Shown here one piece after another: positions 11,966-22,035 of a DNA stretch of 64,000 bases; the first letter of the stretch is position 1, and each line of letters begins with the position of its first letter. The notes under the pieces were generated by a model that was not told the origin of the DNA, did no database searches, and was given only the letters and a program-made list of their open reading frames with translations. Source of the stretch: Escarpia spicata (Eukaryota > Annelida > Polychaeta > Sabellida > Siboglinidae). The position numbers were made by a program, and so were the translations under genes. The DNA is taken from the NCBI GenBank assembly GCA_963995525.1, contig OZ023206.1, positions 25,684,206-25,748,205 of the forward strand, written 5' to 3'.

Positions 11966-14153
11966 TTAAATAGATATAGAATTACAGGACGTGTTATAAC
12001 AAAAATTTACCTTCAATTTATTTGCTTCCATGTGTTTACAGAAGAGGTGCCATCGCAGTTCTGGAATGCGATTGATCTGGATACCCTTGATCTGGATACC
12101 CTTGGGACAATATGCAGTCCAGACAAATTTAGCCAAGGTAGACTGCTGATCTTCTGTCTTCTGAACCATGTAACCTTGCCTATTCTTGCAGACGTCCCTG
12201 TATTGTCGGCCCCAGAGAAGACATGGAATGCCGGCAATGCCTTGGCTCTTTCATGGTTGTTGTCATAAAAATGAATGTCCCTGTTGCTCTTTGTTCGCCC
12301 AGATGCTGAAGTGATAACCAGCTTGGGGAAACCTCGGTTGTACTGTATAGTTTTCTCAGCCAGGTACTCTGTGAGATCTGGTCATGGGATAGGAAACGGC
12401 TCACGGTAATGTGTTTTATGCTGGTATCGTGTCGGACTTAATACTGGATTGGGTCAGTCCGTCTATGTCTCTTCTCCTTGGTTGTGCTCTTCAGTGAATC
12501 CACCTTGTAAGTGTCAAAGACTACAATTATTTAATCATAGCCTCTTGTGAAGTCCATCACTTTGTCAATGAAACTATCATAGAGATCATTGTCGGTATGG
12601 TTGCTTTCTTCTTCGTCAGTTTCTTGACAACCACCATACCATCTACGACCGCAATCTTCCTACTTAGATGGGGAGCATCGACTTCAGTAGATTCCAAGTC
12701 CAAGGCTCCATCATCTGGTACATTAACATGCGTCTCGCTTGTAGCCGTCTGAGAGTTGTGGGTGTGAGTTTCTGTTGTTGCCAACTGCTCAAGGACATGG
12801 ATGAGCTTGGACCTGTCGTTGCATGGCAACATTGAGCCGCGTGGAGCAAACAGTGCCCTTGGCGTTAGGGTGAACTCATAGTAGCTGATGCAGTGCTTCT
12901 GGTCGATGTCTTTGTTTGACCGGGCAAGGACCATCAGTTTGCCATACAGGTCCTTGGTTTCCCGCAGATCTACTGTCTTGTCACGGATCTTGACTGTAAG
13001 CTTCTTGCTGCCGGACATGTATATATTGTTGTTTTGTTTCTTGAGAGGTGCTCACAAGCTGACATTCCCATTTATTCTCTCTGCCACATAGTCTTCGTAC
13101 AGTTTCTGTCCAGTCTCGTCCATGTGCATGATCTGTGGAACGTACTCGCGTGGAATGTAATGAGTAATCAAGTTGAGCAGCGTGCGACCTTAAAAAAAGG
13201 ATTGCCATGACTCATTATGGCAGTCTTGATCTTGCTCATGGCATCGTGCTCCACTTGACCACACTCGTGGATAGATCATGATGCTCACTAGCCTTGTTGT
13301 CTTTGACATTGACCTGACCCTTGAACTCGCTTGCCATGCACAATAGTTCTGGAGAAGCTAGGAAGAATCGTTGTCTTGCATTGGCATTGTTGGAGATTCC
13401 GATGAGACCAGAATGAACCTTCATGAGCTTGTTCTGATGTTCACAGGCATGGTCTGCCCCAATGGAGACAAATGGGATGGCAGTCTTGGTGAATTATATT
13501 TTGCCTAATACAAGTTCCTTCCACGTATCTTGGTGGTCATCCTTAAGTGCGTGCATGTCAGCTATGTAACGTGGCCAGAGTATCTTGTACTTTTTTCGAT
13601 CCAACGCAAAGAAGAGCTTGCTCTAGTCTTCTCCTGCTTCAAGATGGAGGTTTAGGTCTGCGTTAGGGGATACTGCTACAAAGAACAGGATCGTCTCCAC
13701 TCGATGCAGGTACATCAGCAGGGATCTGAACATGGCATTCTCGAATCTCTGTGCCTCCCACTCCCGGAACTTCTTCACGACATCATCGTCAACCAAGGCT
13801 TGGAGTAGATGGGTGTTGGCACGTTTCACAGATTCAGCCTTGGTGTGTTTGCTCACCTTTGAGCAGGCATCTTCCATCTCGGTTGTTGCCTCCAGACATT
13901 CGTCCTTCAAGTTTGGGTTGTCCTTCAAGAATTCCTCCAGGGCCATCTCATACAGTGCCACATATGAGTATATGTGGGCAGACAAGAAGTGCTTATAGTG
14001 TGCACTCTTCAGGATCTGTCTGGTTGTCGCAGAACCGTACACATCAGCTGCTACCCAGGCATCGTCTATTCCAGAGTTTTCAATGGAGGTCCCCGAGCCT
14101 CTTAAGGCAGCCAAGACGACATGCAGCTCACCCAGTCTGGGAACAACTGTCAT
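11966..14153 (-). pseudogene. Decayed PIN/FEN1-like nuclease family gene (multicopy, transposon-associated)
   Basis: Read on the minus strand, successive frames give one protein of a type I recall as very abundant in mollusc and cnidarian genomes. The N-terminal part (14153-13623) starts ..PRLGELHVVLAALRGSGT and runs to NADLNLHLEAGED. The middle (13480-13236) includes VSIGADHACEHQNKL. A linker (13190-13040) has MHMDETGQKLYEDYVAERI. A further block (13018-12557) starts GSKKLTVKIRDK and includes PRALFAPRGSMLPC. The C-terminal nuclease part (12404-11966) has SRFLSHDQ, then PAFHVFSGADNTG..GK, like the GCD/GAD motif of FEN1/PIN nucleases, then IPELRWHLFCK. Stops or frameshifts occur near 13620, 13490, 13200, 12557 and 12200. 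The family is probably carried by a DNA transposon (perhaps Academ-like), but this is inference. Confidence 0.72.
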
Positions 14154-14155
14154 AA

Positions 14156-14480
14156 ACTAGTAATTTAATTATGCTTAGATGACTGTAAGTGATCCTATTG
14201 GATTCATTGCCCCTCAATGTGTAGGTTTAGCCACAAAAATCAAAAGATTGGGCGGTTTAGCAGCTGAGATATTGAGAAATACAGGTTTTTAGTGTATATC
14301 ATTTAACAAATCCAAAATGGCCGCCAAATATACCTTTAAAAAGGTAAATATTGGTTTTTAGATTCATAATATCATAACGTCTCAAAAAATATATAGTTTT
14401 GCAAATCTCAAAAAAGTTAACGAAACACGTGTTTATACGCTATGCTACATGTATATTATTCAGTCATGACATGTATAACT
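14156..14480. repeat. Direct repeat unit 1 (about 331 bp)
   Basis: Starts 'actagtaattt' and contains 'gtaggtttagccac', 'ggcggtttagcagctga' and 'ccaaaatggccgccaaata'. It is repeated at 14487. It directly abuts the N-terminus of the PIN-like gene. Confidence 0.85.
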
Positions 14481-14486
14481 GTCCTA

Positions 14487-14790
14487 AACTAGTAATTTCA
14501 GTAAGCTTAGGTGACTGTAATTTATCCTGTTGTATTCCTTGCCCCTAAACATGTAGGCTTAGCCACCAAAATCAAAAGGCTGGGTGGTTTAGCAGCTGAA
14601 ATTTTGAGAAATACAGATTTTTAGTGTCAACCATTTTAAGAATCCAAGATGGCCGCCATATATACCTTTAAAAATGTAAACATTGTTTTTTCAGAATCAC
14701 TATATATAACGTTTCCAAAAATGTACAGATTTGGAAATGTCCAAAAAAAATTAACGAAAGTACAAATGTTAACATTGTGAACCTGACTAA
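14487..14790. repeat. Direct repeat unit 2
   Basis: Second copy of the 14156 unit ('actagtaattt', 'gtaggcttagccac', 'gggtggtttagcagctga', 'ccaagatggccgccatata'). The period is about 331 bp. Confidence 0.85.
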
Positions 14791-14922
14791 GTTGGTGAAA
14801 GTGATATATACACCTGTGTGTTGTCAGCAAACAAGTGACGATTAATTAAGACTCGACTAAGGGATGTAGTGTATGAGTTAAACATAACAAGGCAAAGGAC
14901 AGAACCCTGTGGGACACCAAAC
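14760..14922 (-). pseudogene. L2-like LINE reverse transcriptase remnant, downstream part
   Basis: The minus strand reads FGVPQGSVLC and then LFADNTQVYISLSPT, i.e. RT motifs 4 and 5. It continues the remnant at 16066-16240; the two pieces are separated by the Penelope-like insertion. The catalytic box is FADN rather than FADD. Confidence 0.8.
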
Positions 14923-14935
14923 GGAAGATGTTCTG
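14923..14935. repeat. Target-site duplication, left copy (GGAAGATGTTCTG)
   Basis: A 13-bp direct repeat identical to 16053-16065. It brackets the Penelope-like element and lies in the interrupted LINE RT. Confidence 0.88.
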
Positions 14936-15005
14936 ATAAGCAAATTTCTCAATTCACAACTATATAAATTCGATTCACTTCGGCCAGCCAGGAACTGATC
15001 TTCCT

Positions 15006-15860
15006 CTACTCGCCAGATGGCGTGGCGAGTAGGCTGTCCCACGCGTGACTCAATCGGTAGCCCCCCTCATCTCTATTCATTGTAGGTGTAGTCTCTCTGA
15101 CCCAGATGGCCTCCTTGATCCATCGCGCACCTCTGCCTGTCTCTCTATCAATTACTCTTGCACCCTCCCAGTCTATGACACAGTTTTGTTTGTCCGCATG
15201 GTCAGTTATAGCCGACTTGTGTTCAATGTTTGTCGAGTCTTTCCTTTTTCCTCGAGTGAAACGTCTGGTTGTCTGAAGTATGGTTGTTGTTACAACAAAC
15301 TTCAACAGCTCCATAATGTCATCCACGTGTAGATTTGTCCATATTTTCAGTGTTGAGTCCTCCTCTAGTCATTTTCTGATGATGTGCAATGTCTCATCAA
15401 TTGGGGTGTTGGTAAGCAAAGATACTACATCATGTGACAAGAACAGTTCATCTTGTTCGATTATCACACATGCCATTTCATTAGCTAAGTGCTTGGAGTT
15501 CTTGATATTGTGTGTGGACTTCCCTACAATGGGTCCTAGAAGATCCGCCAGTGCTCTTGATACATTGTACCCTATACACCCTGTCCAGTAGGTACAAGTG
15601 GGTTGCCTGGCTTGTGGATTTTGGGAGTACAGTACATCCTTGGTACATTCTCTGCTGTAGGGTACAGGTACTTGTACTGTTCGTCTCTGATCTTATCCTC
15701 CTCTTTCAGCTTCTTTATGGTGAATACAAACTGTCTCTTGTATTTGGAAGTAGGGCCTTTCTTCAGCTTCTCATATGTCTTGTCATGTGATAACATGGTT
15801 GTGACTTTCTATTCATATTCGTCAGTGTCCATTACTACTGTGGCTTTCCCCTTGTCTGCT
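15006..15860 (-). pseudogene. Penelope-like RT joined by deletion to the GIY-YIG domain tail
   Basis: From about 15860 down the frame gives YEKLKKGPTSKYKRQ, then YLYPTAENVPRMYCTPKIHK (the Penelope RT thumb/finger entry, 'PP-FYG-PKIHK' in relatives). After a frameshift near 15575 comes NVSRALADLLGPIVG then LFLSHDVVSLLTNTPIDETL (RT motif A region, with an apparent VSL block) and DIMELLKFVVTT. The sequence then jumps straight to QTTRRFTRGKRKDS and KSAITDHADKQNCVIDWEGA, the C-terminal part of the GIY-YIG endonuclease region, ending ..RLSHAWDSLL. The RT palm motifs with the YVDD box and the start of the endonuclease are deleted. A stop also lies after LHIIRK. The copy is dead. Confidence 0.85.
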
Positions 15861-15930
15861 GGCAGAATCATTATGTTCTTTTGTTTCCTCAGTTCTGCTC
15901 GTCACGCCATCTGACGAGTAGAGGAAGATC

Positions 15931-15985
15931 AGTTCCTGAAGAAGGCCGCCGAAGGCGGTTGAAACGTCGAAATGAGTCGAATTTA
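15931..15985 (+). ncRNA. Candidate hammerhead ribozyme motif in the Penelope terminal repeat
   Basis: The core CTGAAGA (15936-15942) fits the CUGANGA consensus. It is followed by a stem-loop (aggccgcc-gaa-ggcggtt, 15943-15960) and then GAAA (15961-15964). A possible GUC cleavage site is 15976-15978, with GTTC before the core able to pair with GAAT after the site. Hammerhead motifs are known in terminal repeats of Penelope-like elements. It lies on the strand opposite to the RT. The inverted copy at 14.95-15.0 kb lacks this core. Activity is unproven. Confidence 0.55.
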
Positions 15986-16052
15986 TATAGTTGTGAATTA
16001 ACAAATTTGCTTATTTAATTATTCTTCCAACATGATGAACATTTTCAAGAAT

Positions 16053-16065
16053 GGAAGATGTTCTG
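16053..16065. repeat. Target-site duplication, right copy (GGAAGATGTTCTG)
   Basis: Identical to 14923-14935. Confidence 0.88.
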
Positions 16066-16240
16066 GACAAGACAATGAGCCAGATATATCAATGCTCTGG
16101 TATCGGTCTGAAAAATATGACCTAAACCACTGAAAAGCTGTGCCAGAAATCTCAAAATGTCTATGAAGGCGATGTAAAAGAATGTATATCGATCTATTGT
16201 ATTAAAAGCAGCTGATAGATGAGAGGTGAGAGCAGTCAAT
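16066..16240 (-). pseudogene. L2-like LINE reverse transcriptase remnant, upstream part
   Basis: The minus strand has LSAAFNTIDR (RT motif 3, usually LSAAFDTIDH). It runs into the downstream part at 14922 once the Penelope insertion and one duplication are removed. Confidence 0.75.
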
Positions 16241-16640
16241 CACTGCATTCATTTTGTGGACGATATTGTTTTTTAAATGTCCAAATTGGGTGAGTGCCTA
16301 CTAGGTTAATGATGCAGATTTCTCGCTTGTGTGGAGGTCATCCACTGCACTCATTTTTGGACGATAGCGATTTTATCCTTGATCAGTGTAGTTCCGTTGA
16401 ATGTCCAGCATTCACAGTTTTACTGTCCTTCAGTTGTCTTAGAATGATCACTGCAGACGTATTTTAAGTATCCATGTCGGATGAGTGGCCACAGAGTTAA
16501 TGATGTACATTACTCGTATTTGTGGAGATCAATCATGGCACTCATTTTGTGGACGACTTAGTTTTTGTCCTTGATCAGTATATTTCCGTTAAATGACCAG
16601 CGTTCACTTATTCTGTTGTCTTTTTTCAGTTGTCTAGCTT
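16241..16640. repeat. Tandem/diverged repeats, about 200 bp
   Basis: 'cattcattttgtggacgat' occurs at about 16246, 16338 and 16539. Around the last two are shared 'ccttgatcagt-tagttccgttgaatg-ccagc-ttcac' segments about 200 bp apart. They lie between LINE ORF1 and RT remnants. Confidence 0.7.
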
Positions 16641-16689
16641 GCTAGGCCGTTTTTTGAGCGCAGGGTTGTTAAATCCACGTTAATGTAGA

Positions 16690-17110
16690 TCTTTGAGGTT
16701 TACCTTGATGTTCCGTCGTTCAAAGATTTCAGGGCAATTCGTTATTTGAAGACTGAGTCGCGCGTTCACTGGCTGCGGAAACGTATGATGACTTGTCGCA
16801 GCCTAGGTTTATCGTCTGAAGTTCGCTCAGTTCTGTGCTCCCTTTCTATGTCGTAGACATGAATGCGAGGAAAAATGTTGATGTGTTCATTGAAGTATGT
16901 TATCACCTTTCCCTCCAGGTCTTCCCCTGGTAATTTTCGACTGAACCACTCACTCGTAGATTAGCCCTTCGACTGTATTGCTTATTTTCATCTACTTGCA
17001 CTACCAGTATGACAATCTTATCTTTCAGGCTTTGAATCGTATTGTCGTTTTCCTCACGTTGAATTTGCAGTTTCTTTTATGTTGATTGATGTACTCGAAT
17101 TTCATCAGTT
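16690..17110 (-). pseudogene. LINE ORF1-type protein remnant (coiled coil and RRM-like)
   Basis: On the minus strand one frame gives LQIQREENDNTIQSLKDKI and VDENKQYSRRANLRVSG, a coiled coil leading to the 'YSRR-NLRISG' motif of LINE ORF1 proteins. A frameshift near 16915 leads to GKVITYFNEHINIFPRI and YDIEREHRTERT, then LRQVIIRFRS (the 'RAHR-RPIIV-F' block). It probably belongs to the LINE whose RT remnant lies at 14760-16240, with the ORF2 N-terminal region lost. Confidence 0.68.
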
Positions 17111-17476
17111 AGTTCATCCGGAAACAGCACCGATTTCATCTTGTTTCATATGGAACAATATTAGGGCCATAATTCCACAATGCTACATTGTTGATTTCTG
17201 ACTTTCGATTATCCATTTACGCTGTCATTGTGCAAGATTTTTGTCAAAATTCACTAGAATGGCGTTTGGTCAAATGTTTCTCCAAAAGATTGTCTACTCA
17301 AATTTGCACTTTGACATATGGTAAGCTTGTGCTGCCCCCCAGCGAACTACACCAACAAATATTAAAGTATCCCTTGCAAGTCAGGCCTTGCGCTGTCAGT
17401 CACCAACGACGCAGTGTACAGAATACTTATATAGAGCATTTGTCACCCACGTTATGAGCTGTTTTATCAAAGTTAG

Positions 17477-17553
17477 AGTTTAAAAGAACTCAAAGATGAA
17501 CTGAAGAAACGAAGTGCCACGCAGTCTGGCAGAAAACGCGAATTGATTGTCGG
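17477..17553 (+). pseudogene. SAP-domain exon of the YqaJ/PHD-type gene
   Basis: After a possible acceptor (agttag|) the frame reads SLKELKDELKKRSAT then SGRKRELIVG, and it stops unless spliced at the donor gg|gtaggt at 17554. The pattern L-ELK-ELKKR-..-SGRK-ELI is a SAP DNA-binding motif. Multicopy metazoan YqaJ proteins commonly start with such a motif. It is 26 residues and shorter than a full SAP (about 35) unless the next exon completes it. The upstream exon was not found. Confidence 0.6.
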
Positions 17554-18039
17554 GTAGGTTGGTACTGAGTGTGTCACTGTGTGTGAGCGATAATTTATGA
17601 TGTTTCGTAAACTGTCAATAATAATATTTATTCGTACTATAACGTGTACAATTCAGTTAAAGCAACATATACACATCCATAATATGTATATAAAACGGTC
17701 AGTGTAGCCAGTCTTGTCAGTGAAGCGTGAGCGTCTATGTCATGCATGGGGAGGCTGTTTTAAAGTAAATATTATTAAACTTAATAATAATAGTGTGGAG
17801 TCTCCCATACCACAGTGATTTGTTTTGTATTTTGTTGACATTATGTAAATTGTTATTGTAAAATTTGTATCTTAGTATTTGTTTTCATATTTTGTAGTTC
17901 TAGTTGTTTCCAGCGCTCGGCAATGTTCTATTAACTGACTAGTCTGTATTATTGTGATTACAATGTAATGGTCTTATGTCTGATGAGGTTTCATTAAACT
18001 AGTCAGCCTTTTTCAGAACATTATCCCCAAACCGACCTT

Positions 18040-18285
18040 TATATGCTGGCACTGAGGATGGTCACTACCAGGGTGCTTGTCGTCCTCAGTGGTTCTGTTA
18101 CGTCCCAAATTGAGACGGGATCGACATTAATGTGATCACCGAGTCACGAGGGATACACAGTCCCCAATGTTGAGAGCCAGGTTTTTACACCAAATATCAT
18201 GCCTGCTCAGTCCAGGTTTCGAACTCAGAGCACTGGCATGCCAGGCGGATGTACTAACCACTACACTAGCCGCGCTCTCTGTATA
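18040..18285 (-). repeat. tRNA-derived SINE, family 2 (left copy)
   Basis: Read on the minus strand: 'gcgcggctagtgtagtggttagtaca' (A-box region), 'gagttcgaaacctgg' (B box), then a non-tRNA body ('cctcgtgactcggtgatcacatt', 'gggacgtaacagaaccactgagg'). The same element is at 29216-29465. It differs from SINE family 1. Confidence 0.8.
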
Positions 18286-18545
18286 ATTTGTTTCTGCTGT
18301 TTGGGATAAATAAAATGCATCCTTACTTTACATAAAGATGGGAGGGTGTGTTTGTATATTTAATAAAAACCAGCCCAAAACATTGGAGTAACATACACTA
18401 TCGAGGGGATGCGGGGGTACCAGCCCAGCCTGATCACAGTGTTTTCTTCTATATCATGAGCAGTCTTACTCCGAACCCACTATACTGTATGTTAGTCACA
18501 TATTGAACATAATTTGGGATAATGTCATTGTTTTTCATTTTACAG

Positions 18546-18697
18546 GTTAATGAAGAGGAGCTCAGCATGAAACTGCCGCAGAATAACATGTATAGGGATG
18601 TACATGATGGTATGCACCAACTACCCAAATTTACACTGGGGAGTCTAGAGGAATACTTATCCTAGTATGGAAAGAGCAAGTCTCTATACAAAGAGAG
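18546..18697 (+). pseudogene. YqaJ/PHD-type gene, internal exon (nonsense copy)
   Basis: Acceptor ttacag| and donor ag|gtgagt frame an exon starting VNEEELSMKLPQNNMYRDV and continuing HQLPKFTLGSLEEYLS. An in-frame TAG then interrupts, and 15 nt are missing relative to the inverted copy at 28782-28948. The function of this segment is unknown. Its place between the SAP exon and the YqaJ exon suggests it belongs to the same gene. Confidence 0.6.
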
Positions 18698-18829
18698 GTG
18701 AGTTATCTTAACATTAAGCTAAAAGGACTGTAGGATTAAAGGTAAATGCGAATAACCATATGAGCTTAGTAGTTTGTACGTCCCTGTCAAATACTGCCTC
18801 GATGAAATAATAGTTTTCTTTGTCAATGG

Positions 18830-19013
18830 ATACCAGTAGGCTTATTTGTAAGAGGTTTGGCAAATTTATATGTGTTAAAAATGTAAGAGCAAACATTCGA
18901 AACCTAACAATAAATTATTCAGGACCAGTATTCTGGAATACCCTACCTCATAAACTTCGAATACCCCTGACCATTAACCAGTTTAAAAGAAACCTAACAA
19001 CTCCTTACTCGTG
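18830..19013 (+). mobile_element. LINE C-terminal RT remnant within inverted repeat 1
   Basis: Open frame with VRANIRNLTINYSGPVFWN and TLPHKLRI..TINQFKRNLT. This matches the 'R...GP-WN-LP--I----FK--L' end of CR1/Jockey-type ORF2. The inverted copy is at 28490-28690. Confidence 0.7.
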
Positions 19014-19044
19014 AATTATGATTGAAACAATGCACATGGTTAAA

Positions 19045-19165
19045 ATAGAGCGCAGTTACTCAGTCGCTAGAACATTGGACTCTTAATTAAGAGAACCCGG
19101 GTTCGAATTCAGTGCTGCCATGTTGAACCTTGGGCAAGTTCGTTCACTCTACGTTGCTCCATTTA
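19045..19165 (+). repeat. SINE family 1 fragment (tRNA-like head)
   Basis: 'gagcgcagttactcagtcgc', B box 'gggttcgaattc', then 'accttgggcaagttcgttca' and 'ctctacgttgctcc'. The 3' body is missing. Confidence 0.78.
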
Positions 19166-19231
19166 AATCAAACAACCATGACAACCGATGATATATTGTC
19201 GGAAAAAAACAAATGATTGCATTACTTTCAG

Positions 19232-19680
19232 GGTACGGAGATCAGCGAGGAGCAGGCCACTGAGTTGGAAAGGGCAAGTGAATAACAAGCAGTGGAGGGA
19301 TGTCAGACTACATCATCTGACCTCACCAAACTTTGTGGTGCCATCTGCAAGGCAAGAGATCTGGAATCACTTACAACCTTTGTAGACATTAGAACACCAG
19401 CTGTATTGCATGGCCGCAGGTACGAAAATGTGGCAGTGGAACAATTTGAAAAACAGTTTAAAGTTCAGACTCAGACATGTGGCATATTTGTGAGCCAAGT
19501 TCATCCTGTACTTGCTGCCTCACCTGACAGAGTAATCGACACAGACACAATTTTGGAAGTTAAATGTCTTTACACTGCAAGTGAAAATACAATTTCTCCC
19601 TTAACAGCTCCATACCTGAAAGAAGCTGATGGGTCTCTTTATTTACAAGAAAACTATGATTATTACTACCAAATCCAAGG
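19232..19680 (+). pseudogene. YqaJ-like (lambda exonuclease family) nuclease exon, first copy
   Basis: After an acceptor (actttcag|) the frames give TEISEEQATELERAS and NKQWRDVRLHHLTS. After a frameshift near 19320 follow GAICKARD, AVLHGRRYENVAVEQFEKQF, then GIFVSQVHPVLAASPDRVI, ILEVKC and LQENYDYYYQIQ, ending at a donor gg|gtaact. These are the ordered YqaJ motifs: G-RYE..A, the SPD metal-binding Asp, E-K (ILEVKC) and the YYYQ-Q helix. YqaJ nucleases are 5'-3' exonucleases of viruses and mobile elements. A stop (TAA) and a frameshift before the core make this copy defective, though its catalytic block is intact over 130 codons. Confidence 0.8.
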
Positions 19681-19914
19681 GTAACTGTTTTGTTCAAACA
19701 GATCACAGTGTTTGTTTGTTATGTATACCGTCAAGGGACTGGTCATGCTAACAGTGCATAGAAATAAAAAATGTGTGGAAATCATGGTGAAAAAACTACT
19801 AAAATGTTACTCTTCTCATTTCAAGTCTGCAATCATAAATAAGTTCCTGTGTAGGAATTATTACCAATATTCATTTTAATGCAAGTCTGTGAGAGGTCCA
19901 ACCTGAATTTAACC

Positions 19915-20000
19915 TAAAAGGTAAGTTCTTATATAGCGCGGTATCTGGTAATTTATACAGCTGAGTAAACTGAAGCAATGTGGAGTAAACAAAATTGTCC
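19915..20000 (-). repeat. SINE family 1 fragment (3' end)
   Basis: The minus strand has 'gtttactcagctgtat', then 'gcgctatataagaacttacc', the body and terminal motif of SINE family 1. Short and internally deleted. Confidence 0.5.
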
Positions 20001-20945
20001 AAGTTTCAAAGTTCCAGAAAGATAATACAGAGGAGGCTTACAGGTTTACGCTTTGGGAAACATGATAACAATATTTACAGGCATATTCTAGCAAGAAATT
20101 TATGTGATGATGTTTTCATGACTTGTACTGCAATGAGTAATCTGCACCCTTGTTCACGATAATTATAGTCAAAACATATTAAGACAGGAGTTTAATATTG
20201 TGGGCCTTATAAATTATAGTGCTGGTGTGTGTTATAGTTCCAAGTACATGTCACATTCAATGCAGACGAGCTATTTTCAATTGTTAATAAACAGTAATGC
20301 TGCCCACCTGATTCATGTTGTATGTCTCCCGTACTAAGGTTACTGGCAGATCCATGGGGTAATTTTCAGGTGGGAGACAAGGGAAATTTGAGAGACTGGC
20401 GGCCAAATTTGGGTTGAAAATGTTGGAGGTAGTATTCCCATCACCTACATTGGAAGGTACGAATCTGTTTTCTTGAAAAGGGGGTACTATTTCAATGGTA
20501 AGGGTCCGTGACAAGGGTAGGACTTTAAACTTCACTTTAGTCAAGTGCCACCCCCCCCCCCGAGTGGATGACAAGTGTGGTCAACCTCTCCCCAGCAAAA
20601 CGACATGTTTTCTTGTTAAGTTTTTTAAATAAAATAAATGTTAAAACATTTTTTAGCAAAAATAGATTAAATTATTAAAATAACAAATATACACATCTAT
20701 GGTTACACATGCGCATACGTGATACCACTCGCCCACAACGTCTGTAATTTATATTGATCGACAGATCGCAACCCAAGTTGCAGTATGTCCTTCAGCAATA
20801 CGTTTCGATGACTAAACAATAAAAACGACTGCTTGCCCCAATGACAATGGTTTATTTGAGTGCAATGATTCACGTAGATTGACAGACCGTGTAACAAGTC
20901 TAAAAGTTTTTATCACCTCAGCAGTTGAAATAAGGAACAGTCGCA
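20000..20945. other. No gene seen between the two YqaJ-like copies
   Basis: AT-rich sequence with a (C)10 run at about 20553-20562. Short open frames on the minus strand have no recognisable motif. Confidence 0.45.
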
Positions 20946-20954
20946 CGAGAAGGC

Positions 20955-21960
20955 GTACTGGCAGCTGCCACCAGGGATGAAAGGTGTGAGTTGTGAAAAG
21001 GTAGAATATATCAACGTCAAATCAGCAAAATCTTTGAAGAAAGACATTGACTGTGCCATCTCACAGACACCGCCAAACAAGCAGACAAAACCGATCACCC
21101 TGTCTGATGTACCACCACCTACTGATAATGACCTGTCGGCATTGTTCAAAGGACTACACGAAAGTGGGATCAGGCCTGTCGTTCTGTCGTTCATGCCGGA
21201 CTATGCAGAAGGATATGTTCACAAACAACTAAACCTGGAATACCCACAGTTACTGTCGTGATAAAATACATTCGAGTTAGACATAGAGGAATTGCTGAAA
21301 AAGTGCAAGGATGTATTTGTTGCAATTTCTGTGACAACAGAACAGGACTGGTTGAACAAAAGACACGACAGTAGGCTGCCTGCAAAGAGCGAGACATATT
21401 CCGTACTTGTCACATCACAGCTTCCAGGAGGAAGGCCGTCTGCAGGACAAGTTTGGAGAAACCTGCCCCTGCTACCCAGAAACAGTCTGCTTCAAAACGA
21501 ATGCTACACACTGGGGCTGTGAGCATGAAGAGGACAGCTTGACAGAATACAGGAAAGAGATGTAGAGAACCCGTGACTCTTTCAAGATGGAGAGGAGTGG
21601 TTTCTTTATCAGCAGTGAACGTCCACTTATTGGAGCATCCCCCGTTGAATGCAACTGCTGCGGGAAGGGAACTGTATAGGTAAAGTGCCTCTATTGTGTA
21701 AGGGACAAACATGTGAGTGTGTGGAGAACGTTACATGCCTTGAAAATGTAGCTGGTAAGATACAGTTGCACAGATCACACCAGTACTGCTACCGAGTGCA
21801 GACTCGGGCATCTGTGTGCAATGTGGAGTACTGTGACTTGTCATTTGGACCAAGGAAGGTCTACAGCATGAGTGGGTGGAGCCGGACCGTGCTCTTTGGG
21901 GAGAAGTCAGCGAGCGAGCGACTGCATTTTTCAAATGCACGGTGCTACCTGAATTAGTTA
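20955..21960 (+). pseudogene. YqaJ-like protein, second copy: linker and nuclease core, frameshifted
   Basis: One frame gives AYWQLPPGMKGVSCEKVE, then PPTDNDLSALFKGLHESGIRPVVLSFMPDY and YVHKQLNLEYPQLL, the conserved linker before the nuclease. Another reads EELLKKCKDVFVAISVT. After further shifts come FGETCPCYPETVCFKTNATHWGCEHE, SGFFISSERPLIGASPVEC, NCCGKGTV, VKCLYCVRDK, and finally CLENVAGKIQLHRSHQYCYRVQ with VCNVEYCDL. In relatives the metal-binding block reads GASPDG and E-KCP; here the Asp is Val (GASPVE), so the site is damaged. The copy has several stops and indels. It lies 1.3 kb after the first YqaJ exon and leads into the PHD finger. Confidence 0.75.
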
Positions 21961-22035
21961 GAAAGTATTTGTCCAAACTTTGCCCCAGCAACATCAGCTG
22001 CTGCACAAGCACCATGGCCGAGTGCTGATGAGGAA

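Larger units (their letters stand above)
14936..16052 (-). mobile_element. Penelope-like retroelement, internally deleted, with inverted terminal repeats
   Basis: The minus strand carries Penelope RT and GIY-YIG sequence. The ends carry inverted copies of 'gagtagaggaagatcagttcctg' ... 'atcgaatttatatagttgtgaatt' (14940-15025 and 15912-16010). The 13-bp duplications at both ends show a single insertion event into an older LINE. Penelope elements often carry terminal repeats in unusual orientations, which fits. Confidence 0.85.
17554..19010 (+). repeat. Inverted repeat 1, left arm (about 1.45 kb)
   Basis: From 'gtaggttggtact' to 'accagtttaaaagaaacct' the sequence matches the reverse complement of 28485-29882 almost throughout. 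Both arms contain the same SINE, the same coding exon and the same LINE tail in the same order. The arm begins exactly at the splice donor of the SAP exon. Confidence 0.88.

Noticed and set aside
14940..15005. Second hammerhead in the other Penelope terminal repeat
   Set aside because: The core CUGANGA/GAAA is not kept ('ctggctggccgaagtgaatcg'); only the outer sequence is conserved.
16045..16239. 64-codon independent gene
   Set aside because: Contains LSAAFNTID and continues in the RT piece at 14922, so it is a LINE remnant.
19030..19110. Functional tRNA gene
   Set aside because: A and B boxes are present, but the stems do not close and the sequence continues into the SINE body shared by other copies.
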